Of a DNA stretch of 64,000 nucleotides, positions 63,974-64,000 are shown one piece after another. Position numbers and translations under genes: made by a program. Every line of letters starts with the position of its first letter. Within the stretch, counting starts at the first letter, position 1. Source of the DNA: Argentina anserina (Eukaryota; Streptophyta; Magnoliopsida; Rosales; Rosaceae). The stretch spans positions 23,435,555 through 23,499,554 of the forward strand of contig NC_065875.1 in NCBI RefSeq assembly GCF_933775445.1, read 5' to 3'. The notes under the pieces are model-generated. The model did no database searches. It was not told the DNA's origin and was given only the letters and a program-made list of their open reading frames with translations.

Positions 63974-64000
63974 CTATAAATACCATGAAATCATAATAAA

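Overview
The window is nuclear DNA from a flowering plant, most likely a eudicot. It has AT-rich intergenic DNA, GT-AG introns, plant-specific gene families and several classes of plant transposable element. The species cannot be fixed from the sequence; a rosid such as a member of Rosaceae is only a guess.

Layout. 1-2.1 kb is intergenic. 2.1-14.8 kb is one decayed Ty3/gypsy retrotransposon of the Tat lineage (with the second, additional RNase H). It carries a nested solo LTR, a large deletion in integrase, an antisense multi-exon ORF region and a 66-bp minisatellite. 16.1-18.3 kb holds a Pack-MULE-like element and a hAT-like non-autonomous element. 20.3-22.6 kb is an S-adenosylmethionine decarboxylase gene with its tiny uORF and conserved small uORF. 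22.9-31 kb is gene-poor, with a poly(A)-ended repeat, a long (AG)n tract and a second Pack-MULE-like copy. That copy lies in inverted orientation to the first and carries an ammonium-transporter (AMT1) fragment.

31.5-57.7 kb is the gene-rich core: a NIK-type LRR receptor kinase (+), a fasciclin-like protein gene with two frameshifts (-), an F-box/LRR/FBD gene (-), a TTM1/TTM2-type uridine-kinase/CYTH gene (-), a class III peroxidase of the PRX11 type (-), an intronless PAC1-like gene (-), a LAG1/LOH ceramide synthase (-) and a SOB FIVE-LIKE gene (+). Exon models for the spliced genes were built by hand; phases agree at every junction and lengths match the families.

57.8-64 kb is a transposon cluster. 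It has a Mutator-like TIR element with a perfect 9-bp target duplication, a solo copia LTR inside it with a perfect 5-bp duplication, a related copia 5' LTR nearby, a possible CACTA-like fragment, and at the right edge a CACTA-like terminus. The 3' end of an unidentified spliced gene runs toward that terminus.

The host genes are independent units (polyamine synthesis, receptor signalling, cell wall, ubiquitin ligase, phosphohydrolase, peroxidase, sphingolipid synthesis, cytokinin-linked growth), not a cluster with a common task. I found no convincing new biological system. The strongest points for a second look are the Pack-MULE-like pair with swapped cargo, the antisense gene and in-frame minisatellite in the gypsy element, the nested MULE/copia insertion, and the unidentified gene at the right edge.
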